In this document: positions 1 to 10,800 of the stretch, one piece after another | Layout: every line of letters starts with the position of its first letter | Numbering within the stretch: the first letter of the stretch is position 1 | NCBI GenBank assembly: GCA_012934845.2 | Contig: WNNJ02003651.1 | Location: 1 to 64,000, forward strand | Length of the DNA stretch: 64,000 nucleotides | From: Pomphorhynchus laevis | Lineage: Eukaryota > Acanthocephala > Palaeacanthocephala > Echinorhynchida > Pomphorhynchidae | Direction of reading: 5' to 3' | Notes under the pieces: model-generated | Database searches by the model: none | Seen by the model: only the letters and a program-made list of their open reading frames with translations | Told to the model about the DNA's origin: nothing | Position numbers and translations under genes: made by a program

Positions 1-127
1 TGGTTCAAAACTGTCAGATTCATTTATTAAGCAACAGCAATATCGACTTCGTACGGCCAGTGTACGTCCTGCCCTAAATTTTAAGACAACTTTGACTCTG
101 CGTTATTATCCTGCAAATTTGGATATT

Positions 128-3100
128 ATGGTTCGTGGTAAGCCTGCCAATCAAGTTCTCTGTTGTTCATGCAACGGTCAGTCTGCAAAATGTAAATCCT
201 GCTCTTGTGTGAAGAATAATCAATGCTGCTTTAATTGCCGAGCATCTGGTTGTACAAACAAAGGGCGTACTCACGATACGTCATCTAAAGTTATAGAGAT
301 AAAAGGTGAAACTGAGTCTGATTCGACGCATGATTTCATGCTTGGTGGTTTTGATACTGAAGTAGTCGAGAGTGCCTCTTTATCTTTACACGACATCTAT
401 CAAAAGGTTATCCAATGGAGACCGCAGGCAATTGTACTACCTAAGTGTGGAATCAGTGGAACATCCATCGACTTACTAGCGGGTATCTATGAATCAGCAG
501 TCAACAATGTAGAGGATGTCACTTCTCTCGAAAAGGCAGTCATTTTTGCTCGGTGTGTATTTCAACGACCTCAATCTCTAAAAGTGTCTTTGACGCGTAA
601 ACTGCTTGAACAACGTATACGTTTATGGAAAGAAGATAAAATTTCGGATCTATATAATGAAGCCCGCATTCTACAAGATCGTGCGGTCGCGGGTGTCATA
701 CGCAGTGAGAATTCAATCGGTTGGGAGCGTAAATATCGGAAATTAATGTCAGTTGGCAGAGTTGGTGCTGCAACCTCACTATTGGATCAACAATGCGATA
801 CTGGGGTACTCAATCCATCGTCGATTGTTGACGGTAGCTCTGTTAGTTCGTTACTCGAGTCGCTGCATCCCGATAGCAGTTCAGCAAATGAAAAAGCAAT
901 CCTGAAAAAAAGAATTATAAATGCAAGAGAACATCATCCATCTTTATTTCTCCAAGTGGACAAGGATTCAATTATTCGTGCTGCGAAAAAAACAAGCGGG
1001 GGCGCTGGACCGTCTGGATTGGATGCCCTCTTTTGGAAACGGATGTTAACATGCTTCTCCAATCATTCATCTCGGCTTGCACAGGCAATCGCTGACTTTG
1101 CAATCTCTCTAGCCACCCGAAAATGGCGATCAGAATGTCTGGACCCCTTCAGAGCAAGTAGACTCATTGCTTTATCGAAAAAATCAGGTGGCATAAGGCC
1201 TATTGGTATTGGGGATGTTGCACGTAGAATTATATGTAAAGCTATTCTCGCATCAATCAAAGATGATATTCAAGATTCAGCCGGAATCGAACAACTTTGT
1301 GCCTCTCAACGTAGTGGATTGGAATTCGCAATTCATTCACTCAGAGAATCATTCCATGCGGACGCCAAATGTGGCTTGCTTGCAGTAGACGCGACAAATG
1401 CGTTCAATTCAGTAAATCGTGCTTTAATGCTCCAAAATGTCAAATTCACGTGTCCAGCTCTCGCACAGATAATCGAAAATGTATATTCAGCCGATACTGA
1501 GCTTGTTTTAGGTGGTGCATCAATTTATTCCCATGAAGGTGTCACGCAGGGTGACCCATTAGCCATGGCCGCATTTGCAATGGCTACTCTTCCTATGATA
1601 CATTTAATAAGTCATCGTTTTCCAGCAGTCGTTCAACGATGGTATGCGGATGACGCTAACTTCGTCGGGTCGCCTGAGGATTTATTAAGAGTTTGGAAAT
1701 TTTTGAAGGAAATTGGGCCACTTTATGGATATAATGTGAACCCTAGTAAGACTAAATTGCTACTGCATGAATCCAGTATGATAGATTACCCAGACTTTAA
1801 TGAAGTACACTGTAATACGAATGGAATAGAAGTGCTAGGGTCACCAATCGGTACTCAAACTTATTTGGAAGATTTTGTGGATCAAAAAGTTCGTGATTGG
1901 TCAGTACTGATCGAACGTTTGGGTTTAATTGCTAATGTCGATCCTCACATAGCTTTTGTCGGCCTAACTCATTCACTGCAATGGAAGTGGACACATTTCT
2001 TGAGAACGACTCCGTGTCAGCCTTCCTTATTGATCCCTTTACAACTTCTATTACGCGATGGACTACTGCCCAAGTTGATTAATCGTCGTGTCGACAATGA
2101 TATGTTCACATTATTTTCTTCGCCATTCAGTTTGGGTGGACTAGGAATTTCTGATCCTGTCTTCACGTCGTCCATCGAGTTCAAAAGTTCTCTCAAAATT
2201 TGTGAGACCTACACCTCGGGATTACTTAGGCAGGATCTACGTACCGCGCAACAGAATGCCTCCGTAGTAGTATCGATAGATCGCCAAGAAATGTTTTCTT
2301 CTCGCCTACAAGTGGTATCTAATGAATTGCCTGCTCACGTGCGGCACGCAATCAAATTTTCGATAATACGAGGAGCCTCAGCGTGGCTTAGTGCTTTGCC
2401 GCTTGCAGGTGAGGAGGAACTTCTCACTCCACATGAATTCCGTGACGCTGTTGCGATTCGTTACGGGTTCGATCCTTTGGAAATTCCGCAAATGGCATGT
2501 GTATGCGGTGGACCAAATAAACTAAACCACTTGCTCTCATGTAAACGAGGTGGTCTCCCGACAGTGCGACATGATGCGGTGAGGGATTTTCTAGCAAGTG
2601 AACTTTCAACTGTATGCCACGGTGTCGAAGTTGAGCCATCGTTACGACCGATTGATACATTCGTTAATTTTCAACGACCCACTACTAGTAAAGACGACGG
2701 AGCTCGTCTGGATGTCATGTGTTGCGGTTTTGCCGGATCACGATATGAGCGAACGTTCTTCGACGTGTGTATCTTCAATCACCATGCCATATCGTGTCAG
2801 AGCGAACCTGCAAGTGCCTTCGAATACCATGAGCATCGAAAACGTTCTAAATATGAAGAAAGGATAACAGATGTCGAACGCAGTGTCTTCATTCCGATTA
2901 TATTTACAGCTGCAGGTGGTGTTGGTCCGGGTGCTTTGTTCTGTCTTCGCAATTTAGCCAAGCTAAAATCTCAAAAAACACTGCAGCCCTATGCTGATTG
3001 TATACAAAAGCTCAAACGTAAAATCGCCTTTATTTTATGCAAATCTGCCTCAAATTGTATCAGAGGTCCGCGTTCGAGACGAAATGCACCTATTAGAAGA

Positions 3101-3142
3101 GTGGGTCTCGCCGAACAAGATTGTGTTCGCTCTAACGCGTGA
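128..3142 (+). CDS. Non-LTR retrotransposon RT plus restriction-like endonuclease polyprotein
   Basis: The frame is open from about 92 but the first ATG is at 128, giving about 1004 residues. Residues 12-45 form a dense Cys cluster (C-C-x-C-N-G, then C-x2-C-x-C and further pairs) resembling tesmin/CXC-type metal binding and probably contacting DNA or RNA. The RT spans about 290-700: fingers motif GGIRPIGIG near 353, motif A VDATNAFN at 420, motif B TQGDPL at 473 and the catalytic YADD at 506-509. A CCHC knuckle begins at C791/C793 with H801 and C805. The PD-(D/E)xK endonuclease follows with RLDV (D862), FFDV (D879) and a basic KRSKYEE segment. All catalytic residues appear intact, so this copy may be competent for target-primed reverse transcription. 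It ends with TGA. Confidence 0.9.
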   Translation: MVRGKPANQVLCCSCNGQSAKCKSCSCVKNNQCCFNCRASGCTNKGRTHDTSSKVIEIKGETESDSTHDFMLGGFDTEVVESASLSLHDIYQKVIQWRPQAIVLPKCGISGTSIDLLAGIYESAVNNVEDVTSLEKAVIFARCVFQRPQSLKVSLTRKLLEQRIRLWKEDKISDLYNEARILQDRAVAGVIRSENSIGWERKYRKLMSVGRVGAATSLLDQQCDTGVLNPSSIVDGSSVSSLLESLHPDSSSANEKAILKKRIINAREHHPSLFLQVDKDSIIRAAKKTSGGAGPSGLDALFWKRMLTCFSNHSSRLAQAIADFAISLATRKWRSECLDPFRASRLIALSKKSGGIRPIGIGDVARRIICKAILASIKDDIQDSAGIEQLCASQRSGLEFAIHSLRESFHADAKCGLLAVDATNAFNSVNRALMLQNVKFTCPALAQIIENVYSADTELVLGGASIYSHEGVTQGDPLAMAAFAMATLPMIHLISHRFPAVVQRWYADDANFVGSPEDLLRVWKFLKEIGPLYGYNVNPSKTKLLLHESSMIDYPDFNEVHCNTNGIEVLGSPIGTQTYLEDFVDQKVRDWSVLIERLGLIANVDPHIAFVGLTHSLQWKWTHFLRTTPCQPSLLIPLQLLLRDGLLPKLINRRVDNDMFTLFSSPFSLGGLGISDPVFTSSIEFKSSLKICETYTSGLLRQDLRTAQQNASVVVSIDRQEMFSSRLQVVSNELPAHVRHAIKFSIIRGASAWLSALPLAGEEELLTPHEFRDAVAIRYGFDPLEIPQMACVCGGPNKLNHLLSCKRGGLPTVRHDAVRDFLASELSTVCHGVEVEPSLRPIDTFVNFQRPTTSKDDGARLDVMCCGFAGSRYERTFFDVCIFNHHAISCQSEPASAFEYHEHRKRSKYEERITDVERSVFIPIIFTAAGGVGPGALFCLRNLAKLKSQKTLQPYADCIQKLKRKIAFILCKSASNCIRGPRSRRNAPIRRVGLAEQDCVRSNA

Positions 3143-3256
3143 CATCCTTTTTCGAGGAACAACGACTGAATGACATGATGCAGATTTGACTCTCAAATTG
3201 CAATATAAGGCCCATTTGCGGGAACCTTTAAATGTAATTTTATGAATAATTATTAT

Positions 3257-3262
<6 letters not shown>

Positions 3263-3338
<76 letters not shown>
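3263..3338 (+). repeat. 76-nt poly(A) tail of the RLE element
   Basis: Seventy-six consecutive A residues close the 3' UTR of the upstream element and directly precede unrelated antisense sequence. The absence of any substitution suggests very recent integration. A long pure A tail is noteworthy for an RLE-type element, since R2 itself does not depend on long poly(A). Confidence 0.95.
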
Positions 3339-3341
<3 letters not shown>

Positions 3342-3359
3342 ACTACTGCGACCATATTC

Positions 3360-5804
3360 TTATGGTCTTTCCGTTATATAAACGACAACACCGGTAATTT
3401 TATGCAATTCGACAATATAGGCATTCTTCTTGTGCGTTACAAATCCTATCAGTTTAGTACGTGTTTTCAGATTGTTTTGAACAATTATACCAAGATCCAG
3501 AATGGACTGCGTGGAAACAACAAACTCATCGCCAATAAAATATTCTTGACTCACATTGCTATGACCTAATCTCATATGTGCACACTTTTTAATATTCAAT
3601 GTAATTCCAGTGTTTAAAGACCATCTATAAACAATGTTTAGGATATTTTGAAAGTTATTTCGATCCTTGTTGGTTCCAATCAATTTCCATACCTTTACAT
3701 CGTCGGCAAAAGCTAAAACACTACAATCCTCAATTAAATCTAGTAGCTGATTTATAAATATGTTAAACAACAAGGGTCCTAAGACTGATCCCTGTGGTAC
3801 TCCTGAGGTTATAGGACGATAAGACGATAGGGATTGACCTACACGAACAGCAAAGGATCTATCTTTAAGAAAATCTCGAATCCAGCTTATAATGGAGCGA
3901 TTGACTTTATAAGACTCAAGGGTGGAAATTAGCATTTTGTGGGGAACCCTATCAAAAGTCCGACTAAAGTCAAGAAATATTATGTCGATACAGTACCCGT
4001 TAGCAACATGTCCAACCCAATCTTCACGAGCATGTAATAAGTTTGTAAGACATGAACGCCGAGGGCGAAATTCATGCTGTGCATTATTGAGAATTCTTAG
4101 CGAACTCAAATGATCATATATGCGTCTGTTTAGTATGCGCTCAATCACTTTGCATACAACACTAGTTAGACTTATTGCCCTATAGTTATTCGGATCATCT
4201 TTTTCACCATTTTTATAAATTGGTACTAAAATCGCTTTTTTCCAGGCAGCAGGTAACTTCGAAATGCGCAAGCTCAGCTCAAATATGGAGGCTAATTGCT
4301 CAGCCAGAACAGGAGCAAGTAACTTAAGAAGTTGGGGGTGAATATCATCGGGGCCTGCCGCTGATGATCTAGATAACCTAGCCAATTCAACAAAAACCTC
4401 ATGTGCTGTTATCGTTAAAACTGGAGAACCAATTTCTACCTGTTGTTATGCTGCATCTCCACATATGCTAAAGAAAGCATCTGGTGTCAGCTCAAAAGCG
4501 GATGCAAACAATTCTGCCATGCTGTCTGGCGATGTCACTCGAGTGTTACCGTCTCTTAAAGATGAAATTGCTGGTAGCAGAGCTCTGGATCCTTTCACAT
4601 AAGCCCAAAATTTTTTTGGTTCTGTATCAATTTGTAAAGCTAATTGATCTTCAAAAATTTGCCTTTTTGTAATCTTAAGGCGATTGACGAAATTTCGGAA
4701 CATTGTATACCGCTTTTTAAAATTATTCTGATGACGGCTTAGTTCAAATAGACGATTCCTATGTTTGAGAGCATATCGCAATTCAGTGTCAAACCAAGGA
4801 GGGTATTTAGCTTTACTTTTTGGTAATATACGGAGTGGTGCAAACTTATCTGCAAGAGCTACTAAACCTGATTCAATAACATGCCACCTTACCTCAATGT
4901 CTTCACTAGCACAGTTGAATGATGTTCTTAGTGCCGCCTCTCGTAATGAGTCTTCATCAATTTGTTGCCAAGATCTTTTCGACACTATCAAATTTTCCAG
5001 TTTTGGGATCATACACCTAGAAAAATAATTGAATAAGATCATGCAATGATCGCTCAATCCAATATTACTCTGATAGCTCATATTACCCACACTTGTAATT
5101 AATTTGGAAAATACCAAATCTAGACAAGATTCCTGGTTTTGCACGAATCTGGTGGGCGACTGCACATGTTGCTCTAACATGAGATCATTTGTAAGAAAAT
5201 TCCACAAATCCGCATCTGACTTGGAAGAACTACTATCCAAAACATAATTCCCGATGTGACCAGCTGAGGGTATATTAAAATCGCCAACTAGTAGATATTC
5301 TTCAAGCTCAGAACATTGACTAATTAGTGTAGAGAATTCATGACTCAATACGGATGATTGCGGCGACCTGTAGCACACGGCAATACCTAAGGGACCTCCG
5401 AAGTGTGAAACAATGACTGAGAGAAACTCACACGTGCCCAGTTCATTTTTAAAATTACGAGTGGAAGTAATGTTTAAGGGTGTCGATATATATAGCGCAA
5501 CACCTCCACCCTTCCGAGACTCTCTATCAGCTCTCACCAAATTATATTCCATAATAGCAATTAAACCATCGGGGATATCACGATGCAGCCATGTTTCAGT
5601 GAGAGCCAGGATCGCTGGTTTATTTAAGATGACCCATGCCTTAAGTTCATCAAATTTTGGTAAAATACTCCTTAAATTAGTATAGGCGACACTAATACCA
5701 GAAGCAGAGGGTAATTGAGTAGTAATGTTGGATGTGATATCAATGCGCGCTAGATTTCCTAATTGTAAAATGGAATCCCTCGAAGAACTCTCCAAACTCA
5801 CCAA
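3360..5804 (-). pseudogene. Non-LTR ORF2: AP endonuclease and reverse transcriptase
   Basis: The N-terminal 230 residues are an APE-type endonuclease: YTNLRSI, LTETWL, GGGVALYI, LLVGDFNIPS and SDHCMILF are its conserved blocks. A linker leads to the RT with SAAGPDDIHPQLLK, LVPIYKNG, NYRAISLTSVVCKVIERI, FLDFSRTFDRVPH (motif A), SGVPQGSVLGPLLFNIF (motif B) and AFADDVK (catalytic motif C). One TAA at about 4447-4449 splits the frame; the same frame continues immediately after it, so this is a point nonsense mutation. The ORF2 frame has no early ATG and overlaps the ORF1 stop, suggesting reinitiation or frameshifting in the parent. The C-terminus is missing. Confidence 0.88.
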
Positions 5805-6925
5805 CGCACGAATGGTCGCCGACGAACTACTCGAAAATTTCTTATCATTAGATCAGTCTCTCCATTCGATCTTCTAAATGCTAGATTAGCACGAGCATTA
5901 TTAAGCAACAATCTTTCCTCAACCGAGAGATCTTTAAAAATTTTTGTCGTCTTACCTTTCAAGCGATAACCTCTAGCTAAAACTGCTCTTGTATTATCTG
6001 CAGAATCAAATACTACTTTAAGTAATCGTGGTTTGTGTTGTGCTTTTTTACCAAGACGAAATAAGCTTTTGACATTGAGACTACGCGCAATATTCTCTTC
6101 ACCCTGAACGAATATATCCGAAAAGACCTTACGAATAGAAACTACGTCATCATCCACACGGGTCTGAACGTTGTCTGCAGAAGATTCAGTGATGTTAGCA
6201 AAAATTACGCAATTATTTCTGTTTCTAGCACGATTCCTAATATTGATAATTTCAACAAATGTCTTATCTGTCAAATCATTGGATTTCAGTTCATTTTCAT
6301 TTCCGACTGCCACATCATTGCACACTCTATCATCGTCTCTTGTCTGCGTTCTACTTAAAGGCTGCTTCAATACATTCTTTGGTCGAACAGGAGTAGAAAT
6401 CAATATAGTGTGGTTCTTAGGACTGTGTTCCGCGAATATGTCAGATAAAGGTGAAGGCCATTTAGTAATACTCTCAGGTGTAACTTTATCCTTGTCGTTT
6501 GCTATCACAGTGCTGTCATTGATATTTCTTCTTTGTTTATATACCGTCCGTGAATGTTTATGTCATCGTGTCCAAATGCGAGTCGAACTTGAAGCATCTA
6601 TTACGTCTGGTTCCTTATTTGAATTGACGTGTAACGACATCGGCGTAGTGATTTTGCTCTGGCATATGCTAGATTCTTTGTCAATTATTTGTTCTTGAAT
6701 CTTGGGTGTCTTTAAGTTAAAATGAGCATTGTCCTTTGCTGATGTCGGTGAACTACAAAATACGATTGACGCAGTACAAAAACCAAATATGAATTTTCTT
6801 CTACTCAATGTATCAGCATCTTTATGTGGTACAGTTACTGTAGTCCAGACATTGCAGCCATCACCATCACATCCTACTTGTCTTGATATGAATTCAGGAA
6901 TATCGTTTCCCTTACGTCTGCCCAT
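5798..6925 (-). pseudogene. Non-LTR ORF1 (RNA-binding, gag-like), one nonsense codon
   Basis: The reading frame runs from ATG at 6925 to the stop at 5798 with one in-frame TGA near 6560, in a CGA-like context (the residues around it read STRIWTR then HKHSRTVYK). The C-terminal half has the pattern of ORF1 proteins of many invertebrate CR1-like elements: a hydrophobic strand (NNCVIFANITES), then RLGK, RLLKVVF, DLSVEERLLLNNAR and a terminal DLMIRNFRVVRRR. This is an RRM-like fold plus a basic tail that would coat element RNA and act as a chaperone. A short acidic N-terminal region precedes it. The stop overlaps the start of the ORF2 frame. Confidence 0.7.
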
Positions 6926-7306
6926 AATTGTGGTCTGCTAATATCAGGTCGTGTATTTACTTTAGATTGTATTATTAGTATACAACAGCCGATGAGCGGT
7001 GGCTCGTTTGTCTGTATCTCAATGTATCTTATAATTACTTATAATAAGTAATTCTTCTGGAATCGTTCTTCTGGAATCGTTCTTAATTGTTTGTATGTTA
7101 TTTATCTCAAACTTTTTTTAACGTATTTGATTTATTAACTGATTTGATTTGTTTCAGAGATTATATTTTATCATTCAATTAACGTGTATATTCTTCCATA
7201 CAAAATAAAAATTATTTATTATTTATTACTAATATAATTATTTGTTATTATTATTTTTTAATTATTATAAGTAACATATTTGAAAAAAAATCACAATGTT
7301 TTCAAA

Positions 7307-7813
7307 TTAATCGTCATTTTCAACCGAGTCGGCCGTCTAGGTTTTATCGTTCTTCACATGATCATCAGTTGTTGTATCCTCATTGCTCTCGTCGTCTTCT
7401 ACCGAAGATTCACCATCGGATTCTTCTTCGTTTGCTTTCTCTTTTTCATCCGCTTTCACGTCCACATTCTCGTCTGTGTCATTCTGTATTGCCTCTGATG
7501 ATAGTTCTTGCACGTCACTTACAACTGAGACAATTTAAGTAGTTCCGTCGGTGATAACATTTTCGTCTTCGTATCTTTCCGCTGCCCATCCAGCTGTCGT
7601 TTCTCCTGACAACGCATCGATTCCATTCTCAGTCGATTTCATCAAGAAAGGATCTTCTGTTCCATTCATGACGTCTTCATCTAATCGGCCGTGGTCATCA
7701 TCGTACAACATTCTTTGTTCGCCTGTATCGTGAACTTACCCTTCTGTATGGGTAGCGGACGCGGCAATGATCGCCTCAAGCATACACGCCGCATTGTCTT
7801 TTGAACAGTAGCG
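7307..7813 (-). pseudogene. Unrecognised acidic protein remnant
   Basis: One minus-strand frame reads for about 165 codons with only three internal stops (TAA, TAA, TAG). Composition is strikingly non-random: the second half is a tract of Asp, Glu, Ser and Thr (EEESDGESSVEDDESNED), and the first half includes MLYDDDHGRLDEDV and AAERYEDENV. I do not recognise the family. It lies between the 5' end of the CR1-like element and the truncated 3' end of a second RLE element and could be host-derived sequence or an element ORF. Two of the stops fall in GTAAGT-like contexts, so small introns are an alternative to decay. Confidence 0.4.
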
Positions 7814-7814
7814 C

Positions 7815-10083
7815 TCAGACGCTGTATGAGGAATGAACCTGCGCGCTGGTCTGCAGTGCCCGACCTGCAGTGCGGCGTTGTTTATTTGTAATTTCCTTTT
7901 CGTCCTTTATGGATTTGGCGATATAAGTATGTTGTTCCTTATTGTTTGAAACAAGTGATTGACAAGCACGTAGAGACCATTCGTATTCTTTACCCAGATC
8001 GACATGATGGTATACGATTCCGAGCCCACTCAGTCTCGCCGGAAGGCTGAAAATTTGCATTAGTGTTTCAGGTACGTTTGATATACCGGTTATTTTTGGC
8101 ACCAAGCTGTGACGGATATGTTCCTCGAGTGCCAGGAGCTGCTCGGACCGAACGCGGCAAGTCCTCTTCGCGTAAGTCATCTTTTGTTGTAGTGAGTATG
8201 TTAAAGCATTGTACGCGACTTGTTGGTCGAAAATAGCAATCTCCACTAGGTTCTGTACACATTTGGACTATCTGTCTACTTTGCGGACAATCCAGTCCTC
8301 CATAAAGGATTCATTTCCAATTGGCGATCCCGATACTTCTACGCCGTTCGTACAGATATGGACATTAGTATCATCAAAACATTCTTGGGCTTTGTTCAGG
8401 AATTTCGGATGGACCAGTAATTGACATTTTGAACAATTTATGTTATACCCATACGCTACGCCCTCCCGCATCATGATATCAAAAACTGATCGGCATTCTT
8501 CGACGGTTCCAACGAAATTGGCATCATCCGCATACCACTTTTGTTCAATCGAGGAAATTTGAGTTTGGATTCGCGCAATAAGCGGGAGAGATGCAGCAGC
8601 GAAGGCGGCCATTGCTAAAGGATCACCCCGAGTGAAAACTTTGTCAGAAGTCCAAATTTCCTCCTCAATAGCCAGTACACCTTCTTCCACGTACAAGTTA
8701 GATAAAATATTTGAAAGCGCTGGACAGATGAGCGGCATGTTCGTCAATGCTACCTTCCTATTTACTAGGTTAAACGCATTCTTTGCGTCTAGTACCAAAA
8801 TGCAGGAACTTGCGCACTCTTGAAATCGCTTCCTTAACGAGTGCATGACGAATTCAGTTTCACACTTCTGCCCTGCACAAAGTTGTGTGACACCGGCGAC
8901 GTGTTGTAGGAGGTAGTATATGAGTTTAAGAATAGTCTTGCCAATTATTTGTCGAGGTACGTCGCATATTCCGATTGGCCGGATACCAGGATCCTTGTCC
9001 AAAGCAATAAACCTTCTAGCAGTGAATCCGACAACACTGCGTTGGGGTACCATATTTGATGCCAGAGGAATGGCAAGGCCGGCAAGTAAAGTAGCGAGAA
9101 TCGACGAGTCACGTCCGAATTTATTAAGGAATAGTTGCCACATTCGGGCATCCGCACCAGACGGACCGGCACTTCCCTTTGTTCGGAGTGAGGCTTCCTT
9201 GATCTCATCTTTGTCGATTGTCTCAAACATTATAGGATGAAAGGGGAGAATGTCGTGTAGATGCTCTTTCAGTAAAGTATTTGAATTTATTTTGGCGGAT
9301 CATGGGTGTTTTTCTTTGAGAAGCTCTCTAACAGTTTTGTTCTCGACTTTTGCGTCCAAATTTAATACACTCTGAGAAATTTTGTTCTCGGGCATTCTCA
9401 TGGGCGCGGTTGTCTTTCCGTTGACATACAATTGCACGAAATAGTTTTTCCAGTTACGCTGATGTTTAGGTTTTGTTTGCACACTCGCTTGAAGCTGTAA
9501 AATTCGAGCCTCTTGTGCCAATTCTTGGAGGTCGCCCGACTTCACATGATCAACCTTCTGTTCATAGTTCTTCGTAATATTGCAGTTTTCCTGGAGGCAA
9601 AGCGTTGGAGGATGAATTGACACAACAGAGTTGCTTTCATTAGCGGATAACAATCTCTATCTCTAACTGTTCAGGCATCTTCATATAAGTGCGAAAGTTC
9701 ACGAAGAAACTCACGGGTATCATTGCCTTTGGCGGAATGAATAAGTTCGGGTGCCAAGTGATTATCTCCATATTCAGCTCCGCTATACTTCTAACCGAAT
9801 CTTGTGTAAGAGCATGAATGCGAACAGGTGTATCGATTACGAGCCCAGCTGTTCCTACTGAATTTTTATCGTCAACGTTAAAATGGGTCGAGGATGCCGA
9901 TACGGGGTCGACATCTTTAGTCAGAAGGTCGTGGGTGATTAATGGTCCTAGATTACCGCAGTTCGTTGCGGTGCAGTCTGTGCAATGTCTTCCTGCCTTT
10001 GCGCATTTGCATCCCTTGCAAACTGCGTTTTGCCCATTACAACTACAGCACCTAGGGGTTCTGCGAGGCTCGCTTGTTGTCAT
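7815..10083 (-). pseudogene. Second RLE-type non-LTR element, frameshifted and 3'-truncated
   Basis: This minus-strand copy is homologous to the element at 1-3338. The N-terminus (ATG at 10083) has the same Cys cluster, CCSCNGQNAVCKGCKC. The frame shifts near 9645, continues to about 9300, resumes at 9230 for the RT (GSAGPSGADARMW, GIRPIGICDVPRQIIGK, LDAKNAFN, TRGDPLAMAAFAAASLP, WYADDANFVG), and shifts again near 8265 into the thumb (to 7815). The CCHC knuckle and endonuclease are absent. The motif B Gln is Arg in this copy. It belongs to the same family as, but is older than, the intact copy. Confidence 0.85.
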
Positions 10084-10179
10084 GCAATTCGATTTAAACT
10101 GTAACCAGAGCAGATTTGTGTGTTAATTGTAATTAGCTTATTTTATAAAAACTTGTAAAATGAAAATGCGCGTCTGAAA

Positions 10180-10480
10180 ATCGGCGCTCTGAAAATTCTT
10201 CGACGCTTGTATGTGTTTTTATTTTGTAACTTGCTTGAACACTTATAAATTTTTTTAATCTGGGATAATAATTTTAATATTTATTTAAATAATAATTTTA
10301 TTATTTAAAATAATAAAATTTAAATATTAAAATTTAATTTAATATTAATTCAATAATAAAATTTTAAATTTTAATTAAATAAAATTTAATAAACGACCTA
10401 AAAAGTGTGAGAGAAAAAGTTTTTGACCTAAAGAAGTTTGAGAGATAAATTAACATACAATGACCCCATATTCTATATAA
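10180..10480. other. AT-rich spacer
   Basis: Short A/T palindromic runs (TAAATATTAAAATTTAATTTAATATT-like) lie between the Cys-cluster start of the RLE copy and the tandem repeat. No coding or RNA signal is seen. Confidence 0.5.
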
Positions 10481-10499
10481 CTTGATAATCTGGGATAAT

Positions 10500-10600
10500 A
10501 CTTACAAACTACGATTACTACGATTACTACGATTACAACTATATTACTACGATTACAACGATTACAACGATTACATCGATTACAACGATTTAACAGTGCG
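10500..10600 (+). repeat. GATTAC-based tandem repeat
   Basis: Roughly ten 9-base units alternate between GATTACTAC and GATTACAAC, degenerating downstream. It sits in the presumed 5' UTR of the internally deleted RLE derivative and may be part of its promoter region. Confidence 0.75.
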
Positions 10601-10800
10601 TAATATCCATCAACAACGATTACAAGTGCTTCAACAATTACGAGTGCGAAATCTCATTCAACAACTTTAAGTGGACACCACATCGACGAATCCACGAAGG
10701 ACATAACAAAGTCCACAAGGCAGATTACGTAGATAAGCAGCAAAGTAAACCCAGATTCGCGACAAAATCATCAACCGCTACTGGATCGTTATACCCACAT

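Larger units (their letters stand above)
1..3338 (+). mobile_element. Young RLE-type non-LTR retrotransposon
   Basis: One long ORF (zinc/Cys cluster, reverse transcriptase, C-terminal restriction-like endonuclease) is followed by a short 3' UTR of about 120 bases and an uninterrupted run of 76 A. Only 127 bases lie upstream of the first ATG, so the 5' end may be outside the window. The architecture is that of the early-branching, endonuclease-at-the-C-terminus non-LTR clades (R2/R4/NeSL-like); I cannot assign the exact clade. The lack of frameshifts and the pure poly(A) indicate recent insertion. It lies head to head against the broken 3' part of an antisense CR1-like element, which it probably interrupted; the rest of that element would then be left of position 1. 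Confidence 0.88.
3360..7270 (-). mobile_element. CR1/Jockey-like APE-type non-LTR retrotransposon, 3'-truncated
   Basis: On the minus strand the order is AT-rich 5' region (7270-6926), ORF1 (6925-5798), ORF2 endonuclease (5804 to about 4900) and RT (to 3360). Each ORF carries a single premature stop and otherwise stays in frame, so the copy is fairly young. The RT stops just after its catalytic palm and lacks the usual thumb and 3' UTR. The break coincides with the poly(A) of the neighbouring RLE element, consistent with that element having inserted here. Confidence 0.85.

Noticed and set aside
5413-6698. Plus-strand open frames over the CR1-like element.
   Set aside because: They are antisense shadows of the clearly homologous minus-strand ORF1 and endonuclease.
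7307-7813. Reassigned TAA/TAG codons read as an amino acid.
   Set aside because: The intact RLE ORF, the myosin exons and the CR1-like ORFs use the standard code with no in-frame TAA or TAG in conserved regions, so the stops reflect decay or introns.
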